From assembly GCF_022179085.1 (NCBI RefSeq), contig NZ_BPQE01000013.1, positions 62,001-126,000 of the forward strand: a DNA stretch of 64,000 bases. Reading direction: 5' to 3'. Below, piece after piece: positions 9,232 through 17,813 of this stretch. Position numbers and translations under genes: made by a program. Numbering within the stretch: position 1 is the first letter of the stretch; each line of letters begins with the position of its first letter. The notes below the pieces were generated by a model. That model saw only the letters and a list, made by a program, of their open reading frames with translations, searched no databases and was not told where the DNA came from. The DNA is from Methylobacterium aerolatum. GTDB lineage: Bacteria; Pseudomonadota; Alphaproteobacteria; Rhizobiales; Beijerinckiaceae.

Positions 9232-9513
9232 TCAGAGGCCGCCGTCGAGCCCGTTTTCGGCGAGGCACTCGTCCACCCGGCCGAGCAGCCAGTTGACCTC
9301 CTTCGACAGCTTCTCCGCCCGCTCCTGCCAGCAGGCCGGGTCGTACTCGACCCATTCGCCCGCTTGGGTCCGGCGCTCGAGAATGCCGCCGAGGACGTTC
9401 GCAAGGCTGCCCAGATCGACGCCGCACACGTCACGCTCGCCCCCGCCCGCATCCATGCGGATCGCGGGGGGCGGGAGGGTCAGGGAATGCGCGCCAGCCG
9501 GGGGCTTGGGCAT
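9232..9513 (-). CDS. Small conserved-looking hypothetical protein
   Basis: 93 residues from ATG 9513. The N-terminal 30 residues are proline- and alanine-rich; the C-terminal part is helical and charged: VDLGSLANVLGGILERRTQA, WVEYDPACWQERAEKLSKEV and NWLLGRVDECLAENG. Two to three cysteines occur. The helical part has normal amino-acid composition, which supports a real gene, but no family is recognised. It lies convergent to the CNNM gene (78-base gap) and divergent from the PRISE reductase. The frame stays open upstream of ATG 9513, but that leader has shadow-like composition. Confidence 0.5.
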   Translation of the reverse strand: MPKPPAGAHSLTLPPPAIRMDAGGGERDVCGVDLGSLANVLGGILERRTQAGEWVEYDPACWQERAEKLSKEVNWLLGRVDECLAENGLDGGL

Positions 9514-9724
9514 GGTGGAGGGCGATTCTCGCGGTCGTAGGTGACGTGTCCCCCGGCGTAGCTCGCCAACCTTTCCGTGCCGTAAACAATCCCTGACACC
9601 GGTCGCCCGGCGCCCTTCCCAAAGTCGTACAGACCGGTCGGGCACGGCCCGGTGCGACCGGGTCCCTCCCTAGCCATGGTTCCGCCCGCCCCCTAGCTCC
9701 CCTTCCATCGGAGCAGAGAGCATC

Positions 9725-10789
9725 ATGAGCGGAACGGCACTGATCGCCGGCGTGAGCGGCATCGTCGGCAACAATCTCGCCCAGCACCTCGTCGCCTCGG
9801 GATGGGCGGTCCAGGGTCTCGCGCGGCGCCCGCCGCAGGATCTGGCGGGGGTCGATCCCATCGCCGCCGACCTCCTCGATCCCGCGAGCCTGCGGCAGGC
9901 GCTGGAGTCGCGCCGCCCGAGCCATGTCTTCATCACCACCTGGTTGCGGCAGGACACGGAGGCAGAGAACATCCGCGTCAACGGCGCGATGGTCCGCAAC
10001 CTGCTCGACGCCCTGCGCCCGGCGGGCAGCGTCCGCCATGTCGCCCTGGTGACGGGGTTGAAGCATTACCTCGGGCCCTTCGAGGCCTACGGGAAGGGCA
10101 CCCTGCCGCCGACGCCCTTCCGCGAGGAGCAGCCGCGCCTCGACGTGGAGAACTTCTACTACGCACAAGAGGACGAAGTCTTCGCGGCGGCCGCGCGCGA
10201 CGGCTTCGGCTGGAGCGTGCACCGTCCCCACACCATCATCGGCTACGCGCTGGGCAACGCCATGAACATGGGCGTGACGCTCGCCGTCTACGCCACGCTC
10301 TGCAGGGAGGCCGGGCGCCCCTTCCGCTTCCCCGGTTCGGCCGTGCAGTGGAACGGCCTGACCGACATGACCGACGCGCGCCTCCTCGCCCGGCACCTGA
10401 CCTGGGCGGCCACGACACCCGCTGCGCGCAACGAGGCGTTCAACGTCGTCGACGGCGACGTCTTCCGCTGGAGCTGGATGTGGGGGCGGATCGCCGGGTG
10501 GTTCGGGCTGGAGCCCGCCCCCTTCGAGGGCGCGATCATGCCCCTGGCGGAGCAGATGGCCGGGGCCGAGCCGCTCTGGCGGGAGATCGCCGCACGGCAC
10601 GGACTGGTGGAGCCGGACCTCGGGCGCCTCGCCTCCGCGTGGCACACGGATGCGGATCTCGGGCGTCCCATCGAGGTGGTGACCGACATGGGCAAGAGCC
10701 GCCGCCTCGGCTTCCTCGACTACCAAGCGACCGACGACGCCTTCTTCGACCTCTTCGCCCGTCTGCGGACCGCCAAGGTCATCCCGTAG
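9725..10789 (+). CDS. PRISE-type short-chain reductase
   Basis: 354-residue NADPH-dependent reductase of the PRISE class (progesterone 5-beta-reductase / iridoid synthase-like), which reduces activated C=C bonds of enones. The Rossmann motif is LIAGVSGIVGNNLAQHL at the N terminus. The diagnostic motifs are VTGLKHYLGPFEAYGKG (catalytic Lys near residue 115) and PRLDVENFYYAQED (catalytic Tyr near residue 145), then WSVHRPHTIIGYA and AFNVVDGDVFRWSWMW. Length is usual for the family. Bacterial members occur but the natural substrate is unknown. The gene stands alone, with the small hypothetical gene divergent and the pseudogene region downstream. Confidence 0.85.
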   Translation: MSGTALIAGVSGIVGNNLAQHLVASGWAVQGLARRPPQDLAGVDPIAADLLDPASLRQALESRRPSHVFITTWLRQDTEAENIRVNGAMVRNLLDALRPAGSVRHVALVTGLKHYLGPFEAYGKGTLPPTPFREEQPRLDVENFYYAQEDEVFAAAARDGFGWSVHRPHTIIGYALGNAMNMGVTLAVYATLCREAGRPFRFPGSAVQWNGLTDMTDARLLARHLTWAATTPAARNEAFNVVDGDVFRWSWMWGRIAGWFGLEPAPFEGAIMPLAEQMAGAEPLWREIAARHGLVEPDLGRLASAWHTDADLGRPIEVVTDMGKSRRLGFLDYQATDDAFFDLFARLRTAKVIP

Positions 10790-11088
10790 GCGCAAGGGAT
10801 TTTCCGGCGAGGCGAAGCCCCGGCCCTCGACGGGAAGATACCCTTGGCGCGAATGAGCGGCATGCCGCCCGTCGAAGACCGGTCGTCTTGCGGGTCCGGC
10901 CGGGGGGCGGTGTTCGCTGCCCCCTCCTGTCCTTGCGCGGCACGTCCCGCTTTTCCGGATCGACTCGGCCACGGGCGGTGTGGCGCGGGACGGGTATCGC
11001 AACGGCCACGTCGTCGTCACCAACGACGCCAACCGGCGGAGGGCCGGACGCCCGCATGGCGTAACAGCGCCTGCCGGGATCCGGCTGG
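10790..11088. other. Non-coding gap before the signalling pseudogene
   Basis: No gene is supported. Reading frames here have low-complexity composition and no domain similarity. The stretch may contain decayed 5' sequence of the GGDEF-EAL-PilZ pseudogene that follows, since that gene lacks the first half of its GGDEF domain, but I cannot show it. Confidence 0.4.
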
Positions 11089-12135
11089 ATGGTCAGCGTG
11101 GGAATGAGCGAGGCGGCCTTCCGCGCGCCGTTGATGCGGTCGCTCGCGCGGCTGATCGGGCTGACGGTCGTCACCGTCATTGACACGGTGGCCGGCGAGG
11201 CTGCCGTCCACGACGGGTGCCGGCGGATCCTCGGCGCCGTCCCGTTGCCGCCTACCCACCAGGGCCGGATGATCGACATCGCGATCAGCATCGGCGTCGT
11301 CCTCGTGAACGACGACAGCGCCACCGGCGACGAGCTCTTCCGCCAGGCCGACGTGGCCCTGTGCGAGGCCAAGGCGGCGGGCCGGAACACTCATCAGTTG
11401 CTCGAAGCCAAGGTGCTCGCCCGGGACTCGGTACGCGGCTGGCTCGCCCTGGACATGAAGGACGCGATCAGGCGGGGGGACTTCTTCCTCGTCTACCAGC
11501 CGATCGTCGACGTCTCATCGGGCGAGTTGCTGCTGCGCTGGCAACACCCGACGCGGGGCATGATCTCCCCCGGCGACTTCATCTCCGTGGCGGAGGAGAC
11601 GGGGAAGATCGTGCAACTCGGCGCCTGGGCGGTGGAGGAAGCCTGCCGCGCCATCCTCGTCACGCACGACAGGGCGGCCATCGCGACCGACCTATCGGGA
11701 CGGGCGGGCCAGCGCGCCGTCTGCTACCTCGCCACGGTCGGAGCCCTGTCCGGCCGGGTCGGCGCGCCGCGTCCCAGCGGCTTCATCCTCGACCTCGGCG
11801 ACCTCCGGGCGGCCCGGGTCGCGGCCCGCCTCCGATGGCAGGATGAGCCCAACGCGAAGCCGCCGGATCAGCGGTCCGATCCGCGGATCGTGCCGGAGAT
11901 CAGGCTGGTGACGGTGCGGCTGCCCGGCGGCACCACCCGCGAGGGCCGGATCGAGAACCTCTCGAAATCCGGCGCCCTCTTCACCGTGGCGGCCCCCGGC
12001 TAATTGACGGTCGGCAGCCCCGTGACGATCGGCAAGCGCCGCGCCGCCATCGTCCGGTTCGACGGGAACGCCATCGCCATCGGGTTCAGCCTGCCGTTCT
12101 GCGACGGCACCTTCCATCCGGCGATCATCGTCTGA
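11089..12135 (+). pseudogene. Decayed GGDEF-EAL-PilZ c-di-GMP protein
   Basis: One frame carries pieces of a c-di-GMP signalling protein. The last part of a GGDEF domain is present (ISIGVVLVNDDSATGDELFR, then ADVALCEAKAAGRN); the GGDEF motif itself is absent. The start of an EAL domain follows (DFFLVYQPIVDVSSGELLLR, then WQHPTRGMISPGDFISVAEE). There the EAL signature is damaged, reading E-L-L-L-R with residues missing, and the domain ends after about 75 residues. PilZ-like sequence follows twice (about 11680-11850 and 11870-12135). A TAA at 12001 interrupts the last PilZ domain; the same frame resumes at once with LTVGSPVTIGKRRAAIVRFD and runs to TGA 12135. Catalysis is not expected. Whether the PilZ part is still expressed is unknown. 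Confidence 0.75.
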
Positions 12136-12261
12136 CCGGGGCCGCGCGCCACGCTTTCTCGCGGGCGTGATCCTGGGGATATGGTCAAGATCGAGAAATT
12201 GTGTCTGGCTTGTTAAGGCGCGACCGGGATTCTGCCGGATGCGAGAGGCCGGATCCGGGAA

Positions 12262-13131
12262 GTGAAAAGCAGCGTTGAGTTCGGAACCGGCCGGGGGCCG
12301 ATGGGAGCGGCGGCCGTCCTCGGCCTCGCCCTGGCCGGCCCGGCCTGCGCGGCCGACCTGCCCACGGCCACGACTCCCCGCCAGCCGGCCTTCACCTATG
12401 TCGATCCTCAGACATGGGAGATCACCCTCAGCGGCACGATCCAGGCGATCCCGCGCTATCCGGGAGCCTCCGACTACACCTGGGTGTGGTATCCCGGCGG
12501 CGACATTCGCCGCGCCGGCGAGCCGAAGCGCTTCTCCGCGCCGGACGACAACCTGAGCTTCACGCTTTACGACACCGAGCAATTCCGCGCCGGGCCGACC
12601 CTGCGCTTCGTGCCGGGCCGGTTCTACGGAGACGACCGGCAGCACCTCTTCGGCCTTCGCGACGCGCGGATCGCCTTCGAGCCCGGCCTGTTCGTGGAGG
12701 TGTACCCGGTCCCCTCCGTGCGCCTGCGCGGCGAGGTCCGCCAGGGCGTCTACGGCCATCACGGCACCGTGGGGACCGTCGCGGTCGATTACCTCATTCC
12801 CTTCGACCGCTGGATGTTCTCCGTCGGACCCCGGTTCAACATCGGCGATGCGAGCTTCGCGCGGAAGTACTTCGGCGTGAGCCCGGCGGAGGCCGCCATC
12901 AACGGGCGGCTGACCCCCTACAGCCCGGGCAGCTTCTACTCGGCCGGCCTCGTCGGCGCCGTCACCTTCCGCCAGGACGAGACGTGGTCCTACACGCTGT
13001 TCGGCGGCTACAGCCGCATCCTCGGCCCCTCCGGCGCAAGCCCCCTCGTGGACCGGCCCTACGGCAATCCCGACCAGTATACCGGCGGACTCCGGGTGGA
13101 CTACACGTTCCGCACGAAACCGTTGTTCTAG
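12262..13131 (+). CDS. MipA/OmpV family outer-membrane protein
   Basis: 289 residues. A signal peptide (MGAAAVLGLALAGPACA, cleavage before ADLP) is followed by a beta-barrel with alternating aromatic strands and the MipA/OmpV-like pattern: IQAIPRYPGASDYTWVWYPG, RFGLRDARIAFEP-like segments, RGEVRQGVYGHHGTVGTVAV and GLRVDYTFRTKPLF, with a terminal Phe as in many outer-membrane proteins. MipA proteins scaffold peptidoglycan enzymes in E. coli; OmpV members are porin-like. The role here is unknown. GTG 12262 gives an N-region with Lys; ATG 12301 is the alternative start. The leader contains an AT-richer segment (12180-12220) where a promoter could lie. Confidence 0.8.
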   Translation: MKSSVEFGTGRGPMGAAAVLGLALAGPACAADLPTATTPRQPAFTYVDPQTWEITLSGTIQAIPRYPGASDYTWVWYPGGDIRRAGEPKRFSAPDDNLSFTLYDTEQFRAGPTLRFVPGRFYGDDRQHLFGLRDARIAFEPGLFVEVYPVPSVRLRGEVRQGVYGHHGTVGTVAVDYLIPFDRWMFSVGPRFNIGDASFARKYFGVSPAEAAINGRLTPYSPGSFYSAGLVGAVTFRQDETWSYTLFGGYSRILGPSGASPLVDRPYGNPDQYTGGLRVDYTFRTKPLF

Positions 13132-13163
13132 AGTTTTCGGTTCGATCCGGATCGCACGCTCGA

Positions 13164-13257
13164 CCGTCCTTGCGAGCGACACGAAGGGATCCAGGGATCC
13201 GCCACGGTCGGTCGAGTCCCGCTGCACTGGATTGCTCCGCTTCGCTCGCAATGACGA
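13164..13257. repeat. Intergenic hairpin repeat, family A
   Basis: Imperfect inverted repeat. The left arm contains GTCCTTGCGAGCGACACGAA and the right arm CTGGATTGCTCCGCTTCGCT then CGCAATGAC. It lies just after the MipA/OmpV stop. Further full copies are at 30315, 33493 and 43361. Confidence 0.7.
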
Positions 13258-13374
13258 GGGAGCGCAAAGATCGAAAGCAAACTGAAACGGCTTCAGGACG
13301 CCGTCAGCAACGGTCGAACCGCTTGCGCCGACGGGCGGGGTTTCAGGTCCCCGAACCCAGGCGGCTCGCGCGGG

Positions 13375-13881
13375 TCAGACCGGGCCGGCGGCCACCCCTG
13401 CCGGAAACATCCTCGCGCGGAAGCGCCATTCCACGCAGAGCCAGATGACCGTCTCGACGGCCAGCAGAACCCAAGCCTTGTCCGCGTAGAAGATCTGCGA
13501 GACGTTGGCGACGGAGACGAGGTTAGCATAGAGCGCCGCGGAGAGCGCCGAGACCATGTCGTGCTTCTGACCGGCATTCAGGAACCCGAAATCCTTGCAC
13601 ATCCCGTAATGCATCAGCAACTGGACGAAGTTGACGACGGATTTCATCAAGAGAAACGAGAAGCCGATGAAGAAGGTTAGCGACAGCGCCCGGAAGGCGA
13701 TGCTGGCAAAGACCCCCTCGACGGCGGACAGGCGCAGCGCACCATAAAGGGTCCAGACGCAGACGACGGGGGTGAGGACGCAGTGCCGGATGAAGGTCCT
13801 GCGACGAATGCCGGTGGCGTGGGCCACCTCGTCGGCCTCGCCGGCGGGCGAAGGGGCTGAACCCGAGGTCTTGTCCGGCAT
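13375..13881 (-). CDS. Small integral membrane protein, unknown
   Basis: 168 residues from ATG 13881 with about four hydrophobic segments: near residues 30-48 (HCVLTPVVCVWTLYGALRL), 58-80 (FRALSLTFFIGFSFLLM), 105-125 and 130-150 (WVLLAVETVIWLCVEW). The first 25 residues are polar and cytoplasmic. I recognise no family. Normal amino-acid composition and clear helices support a real gene. The ATG at 13890 is a possible alternative start. It faces the MipA gene convergently, with a family A repeat between them, and its upstream side opens onto the AT-richer region at 14.0 kb. Confidence 0.55.
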   Translation of the reverse strand: MPDKTSGSAPSPAGEADEVAHATGIRRRTFIRHCVLTPVVCVWTLYGALRLSAVEGVFASIAFRALSLTFFIGFSFLLMKSVVNFVQLLMHYGMCKDFGFLNAGQKHDMVSALSAALYANLVSVANVSQIFYADKAWVLLAVETVIWLCVEWRFRARMFPAGVAAGPV

Positions 13882-14447
13882 ACGCAACATCCCGGCGGGG
13901 TGACGCGCGGGGGCCTGCGGGCATCCGCCAGGCACACCCCGGTCAGTGGTCCAAGGATAATCGTCCGCGGGGCGAAGTCTCCCTGGCGCCGCGCACGAAA
14001 ACCGTCGCCATTCCTACGAGAATACACTCCCTCGCTCAAGCAATTCGAAGTTTATATTGTAATTCAGATCTCAACCGACGATTGAAATAGCGGTTTTTAC
14101 ATCACGATTACGCCAGCCGATGACGAATAAGTGTGCGCGAGCCGCGAAAACACAGCGATTGGGCCTGGATTTCGATCCTATGATGGCCTAGCCATCCCAT
14201 CGGAGCGGTACGCGCCGCTCCGGGACTGGGGAGTCCCACGACGAACGGCTTGGCATCGGCCGGAACGGTGCCGCGATCCGTGACCAGTGGGTCGGGGAGC
14301 CTGCGACGCATGTTCAGGTGCTCCGGTGCTAAAGGTCGTAGGAGCCGATTTGTCGCGGCTTACCCCACTCCCCGACTATGGATGGTCAAGGCTCGTTTGC
14401 GGGGGCGTACCGCAAACCCAAGCCTCCTGGGACGGGATGGTGGCGGC
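13882..14447. other. AT-richer gene-free stretch
   Basis: 566 bases without a supported gene. From about 14005 to 14155 the sequence is clearly richer in A and T than anything nearby (for example TTTATATTGTAATTCAG at 14050-14066). This could hold promoters for the flanking divergent genes or be a remnant of imported DNA. Short frames on both strands lack protein-like composition. A perfect hairpin lies at 14395-14417. Confidence 0.5.
14395..14417. promoter_or_regulatory. Perfect inverted repeat before XRE gene
   Basis: GTTTGCGG and CCGCAAAC form 8-bp arms around a 7-base spacer, 30 bases upstream of the XRE start codon. The position suits an operator for the XRE protein itself or a leader hairpin. 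No binding data are available. Confidence 0.4.
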
Positions 14448-14858
14448 ATGTCGGACGATGTGCGCGATCAGGGCCGGCGATCCACGGCCGCAACGCTGAA
14501 GCGGCGCCAAGCCGGGCCGATCGACCGGTACGTCGGCACGCGGATCACGGCCGAACGCCAGCTCCGTGGCATGTCGAGCTTCGATCTCGGCCGCAGGCTC
14601 GGCTTCACCGTCGTCCAGATGAAGAAATACGAGCGGGGCCAGAGCCGGATCCCCGTGGGGACGCTGTGCGCGGTCAGCGAGATCCTCGACGTGCCGCTCA
14701 CCCGCTTCCTGCCCGTCGAGCGAGGCCCCCTGCGGCAGGCGGCGGCCTGCCGCGAGGAGATCACGCGGACGCTCCTCCAGATGCCGGACGTCGAGTGCCT
14801 CGCGAGCCTGTCCGACCTCCTCACGATCCTCGTGCGCTATCGCACCAGCGTGAACTGA
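14448..14858 (+). CDS. XRE-family DNA-binding regulator
   Basis: 136 residues. A helix-turn-helix of the lambda Cro/C1 type occupies about residues 27-85: GTRITAERQLRGMSSFDLGR, LGFTVVQMKKYERGQSRIPV and GTLCAVSEILDVPLTRFLP. The C-terminal 45 residues are helical (ITRTLLQMPDVECLASLSDL) and probably mediate dimer contact. The start at ATG 14448 follows from the domain limits; the open frame upstream reads as random sequence. It is 390 bases upstream of the sulfonate operon on the same strand, but nothing shows that it regulates it. Orphan XRE proteins of this size are common in methylobacteria. Confidence 0.75.
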   Translation: MSDDVRDQGRRSTAATLKRRQAGPIDRYVGTRITAERQLRGMSSFDLGRRLGFTVVQMKKYERGQSRIPVGTLCAVSEILDVPLTRFLPVERGPLRQAAACREEITRTLLQMPDVECLASLSDLLTILVRYRTSVN

Positions 14859-15248
14859 GCCGACGAGCCGGGAGCCATCGCCTGAGAGGCCCTGCGAGGG
14901 CGAACGGGAATCGCGGGGAACGATGTTCCCGCAGCCCATCCGCAGACGGCACGATTTCCCCATTCTCGGCCAAATTTGAAGAAGAAATCCCCGGCCGATC
15001 CGGACCTCGCGGGATCCGACGCTCGATCCCCGAACAAATCCGGCGAAGCCATCCCTCTCCGCACGGAATCCCGGAGGGTGAATTCTCACCGCCATCCGCG
15101 GATCTGCGAAACAATAGCCTCCAGGCGCAGCCGTGTTTGAGAAAACGTTTCATTGACCGGAACGGCCCTCGGCCACACCCTTGAGGAACGAGACGACAAG
15201 CCCTCCGGCGCCCGGTGGCGCGGGGCCGCGTCGATGGAAGAGTGTGTG
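14859..15248. other. Leader region of the sulfonate operon
   Basis: 390 bases without a supported gene. They contain a perfect inverted repeat, GGGAAC-GAT-GTTCCC at 14916-14930, and a purine-rich patch at 14975-14990. The ssu promoter should lie here. No T-box, riboswitch or recognised sulfur-control site could be identified by eye. Confidence 0.4.
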
Positions 15249-15833
15249 ATGAGCCGACCGAAACTCGTGGGCGTGAGTGCCAACCTCCAACGGCCGTCGA
15301 AGACGCGCGCCCTGGTTGAGACCGTGCTGACTGTCGCGCGGGAATCCTCCCGCGACGCGTCGCCCCTCGATGTGCAGTTGCTCGATTTCGTCGATGCCGG
15401 CTCCGGCCTCGGCGCCGCCTGGAGCCGCGACCGCCTCTCGCCCGAGGCCCGGCGCGTGCTCGATGCCATCGAGGGGGCGGACGGGCTCGTCGTGGGCTCC
15501 CCCGTTTACAAGGGTAGCTACACGGGGCTGTTCAAGCACCTGTTCGACCTCGTGGATCCTGCTGCGCTGGTGGGCAAGCCGGTGGCCATCGTCGCCACGG
15601 GCGGGGGGCCGCGGCACGCCCTCGTGGTCGAGCACGCGTTCAGACCCCTCTTCGGCTTCTTCGGCGCCCTGCAGATCCCCACCACGGTCTACGCGTCGGA
15701 CGCCGACTTCACGGACGGCGCGCTGGTGGAAGCCGGGGTGAAGGCGCGGGCGGTGGAGGCGGGCGGGCAGCTCGCCGCGCTGCTCGCACACCGCGCCGCC
15801 TCCGCCGCCCCGGCCCTCGCGGCGGCCGAGTGA
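15249..15833 (+). CDS. ssuE: NAD(P)H-dependent FMN reductase of sulfonate system
   Basis: 194-residue flavodoxin-like FMN reductase (SsuE/MsuE family) that supplies FMNH2 to the SsuD monooxygenase in the cytoplasm. The N terminus, LVGVSANLQRPSKTRALVE, is the phosphate-binding loop. DGLVVGSPVYKGSYTGLFKH is the conserved flavin-contact region, followed by LVGKPVAIVATGGGPRHALV. Length is usual. The ATG at 15249 is preferred because the preceding frame is non-protein-like. First gene of the operon; its stop overlaps the next start (TGATG), indicating coupled translation. The MsuE branch (methanesulfonate) is also possible from sequence alone. Confidence 0.87.
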   Translation: MSRPKLVGVSANLQRPSKTRALVETVLTVARESSRDASPLDVQLLDFVDAGSGLGAAWSRDRLSPEARRVLDAIEGADGLVVGSPVYKGSYTGLFKHLFDLVDPAALVGKPVAIVATGGGPRHALVVEHAFRPLFGFFGALQIPTTVYASDADFTDGALVEAGVKARAVEAGGQLAALLAHRAASAAPALAAAE

Positions 15834-16792
15834 TGGGCGCGTCCCTGCACCGCCGCGGCCTGCTGGCGGGGGCGCTTGCGTCTGTCCCGGCCCTGCGTGC
15901 GGCCAAAGCCGAGGAGCCCGGCGTCCTGCGGATCGGCTACCAGAAGAACGGCATCCTCGTCGTCGCCAAGCAGCAGAAGACGATCGAGGCGGCGCTGGAG
16001 CCCCTCGGTCATCGTGTCACCTGGGTCGAGTTCTCCTTCGGCCCGCCGCTCCTCGAAGCCCTCTCCCTCGACGGGATCGACTTCGGGCAGACCGGCGACG
16101 CCCCGCCGATCTTCGCGCAGGCCGCGAAGTCGCGCCTCGTCTACGCGGCCGCGCAGGAGGCGGGCGGCTCGGGCGCGGGCATCCTCCTGCCGCCGGGCTC
16201 CACGATCCGTTCCCTGGCGGACCTCAAGGGCAAGCGCGTCGCCTTCGCCAAGGCGTCGAGCGCCCACGCCCTCACCCTGGCGGCGCTGGAGAAGGCCGGG
16301 CTGACCTACGGCGACATCACGCCGGTGACCCTGGCCCCGGCGGATGCCGCCGCCGCCTTCTCCCGGGGCAGCGTCGATGCCTGGACGATCTGGGACCCGT
16401 ATTTCGCCATCGCCGAGGCCGGAGAGGGCGTGCGGGTGCTGGCGACGTCGCAGACCATCGCGCCCTACAACAACTACTTCCTCGCGAGCCGCCCCCTCGC
16501 GGAAAAGCGCCCGGCCGTGCTGACGGCGACCATCGATGCCCTCTCGCGCGTGGCCGAGTGGTGCACGCAGAACCGGGGCGAGGTGGCGCAGCTGCTCTCG
16601 GCCGGGACCGGCGTGCCGCTCGCCGCCACCAAGCGCGCCGTGGACCGGACCGATTACGTCATCGGCCCCATGAACGATCGCATCGTCGCCGCGCAGCAAG
16701 CCATCGCCGACCGCTTCCACGCCCTGAAACTGATCCCGGCTCCGATCCGCGTCGCGGATGCGGTCTGGACCGCCCCTCCCCGCAACGGCTGA
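15833..16792 (+). CDS. ssuA: Sulfonate ABC transporter binding protein, copy 1
   Basis: 319-residue periplasmic binding protein of the SsuA/NrtA/TauA type that captures aliphatic sulfonates for the SsuBC importer. The signal sequence HRRGLLAGALASVPALRAAKA ends near residue 24. The mature start VLRIGYQKNGILVVAKQQKT and the segments FGPPLLEALSLDGIDFGQTG and GSVDAWTIWDPYFAIAEAG are family hallmarks. It overlaps the ssuE stop by one base. A second, related binding protein follows 7 bases after its stop, so the operon carries two ligand receptors; the two differ in the early ligand-contact segments and may bind different sulfonates (inference). Confidence 0.88.
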   Translation: MGASLHRRGLLAGALASVPALRAAKAEEPGVLRIGYQKNGILVVAKQQKTIEAALEPLGHRVTWVEFSFGPPLLEALSLDGIDFGQTGDAPPIFAQAAKSRLVYAAAQEAGGSGAGILLPPGSTIRSLADLKGKRVAFAKASSAHALTLAALEKAGLTYGDITPVTLAPADAAAAFSRGSVDAWTIWDPYFAIAEAGEGVRVLATSQTIAPYNNYFLASRPLAEKRPAVLTATIDALSRVAEWCTQNRGEVAQLLSAGTGVPLAATKRAVDRTDYVIGPMNDRIVAAQQAIADRFHALKLIPAPIRVADAVWTAPPRNG

Positions 16793-16799
16793 TCCGCCC

Positions 16800-17807
16800 A
16801 TGACACCCCGTTCTCCCCGCCCGCAGGCCCGCGCCCTGGCATCGGCGCGGCCCTTGCCCCACCGGCGGCTGATCCTCTCGGCGGGCGCTGGCCTCGCCGC
16901 CGCCCTCGCCCTGCGCGGCCCCGCCCGCGCCGAGGGCGGCACCGTGCGCATCGGGTTCCAGAAGTACGGGTCCCTGGCGCTCCTCAAGGGCAAGGGCAGC
17001 CTGGAGACGGCGCTCGCCCCCAAGGGCTGGTCCGTGACCTGGGCGGAGTTCCCCTCTGGCCCGCCCCTGATGGAGGCGCTGAATGCCGGGGCCATCGATT
17101 TCGGCTCGGCCGGAGAGGCGCCGCCGATCTTCGCCCAGGCCGCCAGCGCGGACCTGCGCTACATCGGCGCCGAGCCGCCGGCCCCGCGCGGCGAAGCGAT
17201 CCTGGTGCCGAAGGACAGCCCGATCCGCAGCGTCGCGGACCTGCGCGGCAAGACGGTCGCCCTCAACAAGGGTTCCAACGTCCACTTTCTGGTGGTGCGG
17301 GCGCTGGAGGCGGCGGGCGTGCCCTACGCGGACGTGACATTCGCCTTCCTCGGCCCGGCCGATGCCAACGCGGCCTTCGTGCGCGGCGCCGTCGATGCCT
17401 GGGCGATCTGGGATCCCTACCTCGCCGCCGCCGAGCGTTCGACGGGCGCACGGATCCTCGCCGACGGGCAGGGGCTTGCGCCGAACCGCCAGTTCTACCT
17501 CTCCCGGCGGGCGATCACCGACGGCCAACCCGGCCTCGTCCAGGCGGTGCTGGCGGCCATCGGCGACCTCGACCGCTGGGCCGCCGGCCACGCGGAGGAG
17601 GTGGCGAGGGAGCTGGCACCCGCGGTCGGCATTCCGGCGCCGATCCTGTCTGTCGCCCTCAAACGGCAATCCTACGGGGTCGCGCCCCTCGACGCGGCGA
17701 CCGTCGCCGACCAGCAGCGGGTGGCCGACGCCTTCCACGGCCTCGGCCTGCTGCCGAAGCCGCTGCGCGTCGAAGACGCCGTGTGGCCCCGCCCCGACAA
17801 GGCTTGA
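16800..17807 (+). CDS. ssuA: Sulfonate ABC transporter binding protein, copy 2
   Basis: 335 residues, same family and layout as the preceding gene, from which it probably arose by duplication. The signal region [19 protein letters not shown] is preceded by a 15-residue polar extension with an RR pair that could suit either Sec or Tat export. Mature motifs are [38 protein letters not shown] and [19 protein letters not shown]. The ATG at 16800 lies 7 bases after the copy 1 stop, and the gene ends 6 bases before ssuC, so all are one transcript. Which sulfonate each copy prefers is not visible. Confidence 0.87.
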   Translation: MTPRSPRPQARALASARPLPHRRLILSAGAGLAAALALRGPARAEGGTVRIGFQKYGSLALLKGKGSLETALAPKGWSVTWAEFPSGPPLMEALNAGAIDFGSAGEAPPIFAQAASADLRYIGAEPPAPRGEAILVPKDSPIRSVADLRGKTVALNKGSNVHFLVVRALEAAGVPYADVTFAFLGPADANAAFVRGAVDAWAIWDPYLAAAERSTGARILADGQGLAPNRQFYLSRRAITDGQPGLVQAVLAAIGDLDRWAAGHAEEVARELAPAVGIPAPILSVALKRQSYGVAPLDAATVADQQRVADAFHGLGLLPKPLRVEDAVWPRPDKA

Positions 17808-17813
17808 GGAACG

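Noticed and set aside
14108-14311. Minus-strand 67-codon frame that might be a transposase end
   Set aside because: Some resemblance to transposase C-terminal composition but no DDE residues or inverted repeats could be seen.
14821-15153. Minus-strand frame in the ssu leader region
   Set aside because: Arg/Ser-rich, no signal, helix pattern or family similarity, no ribosome site.
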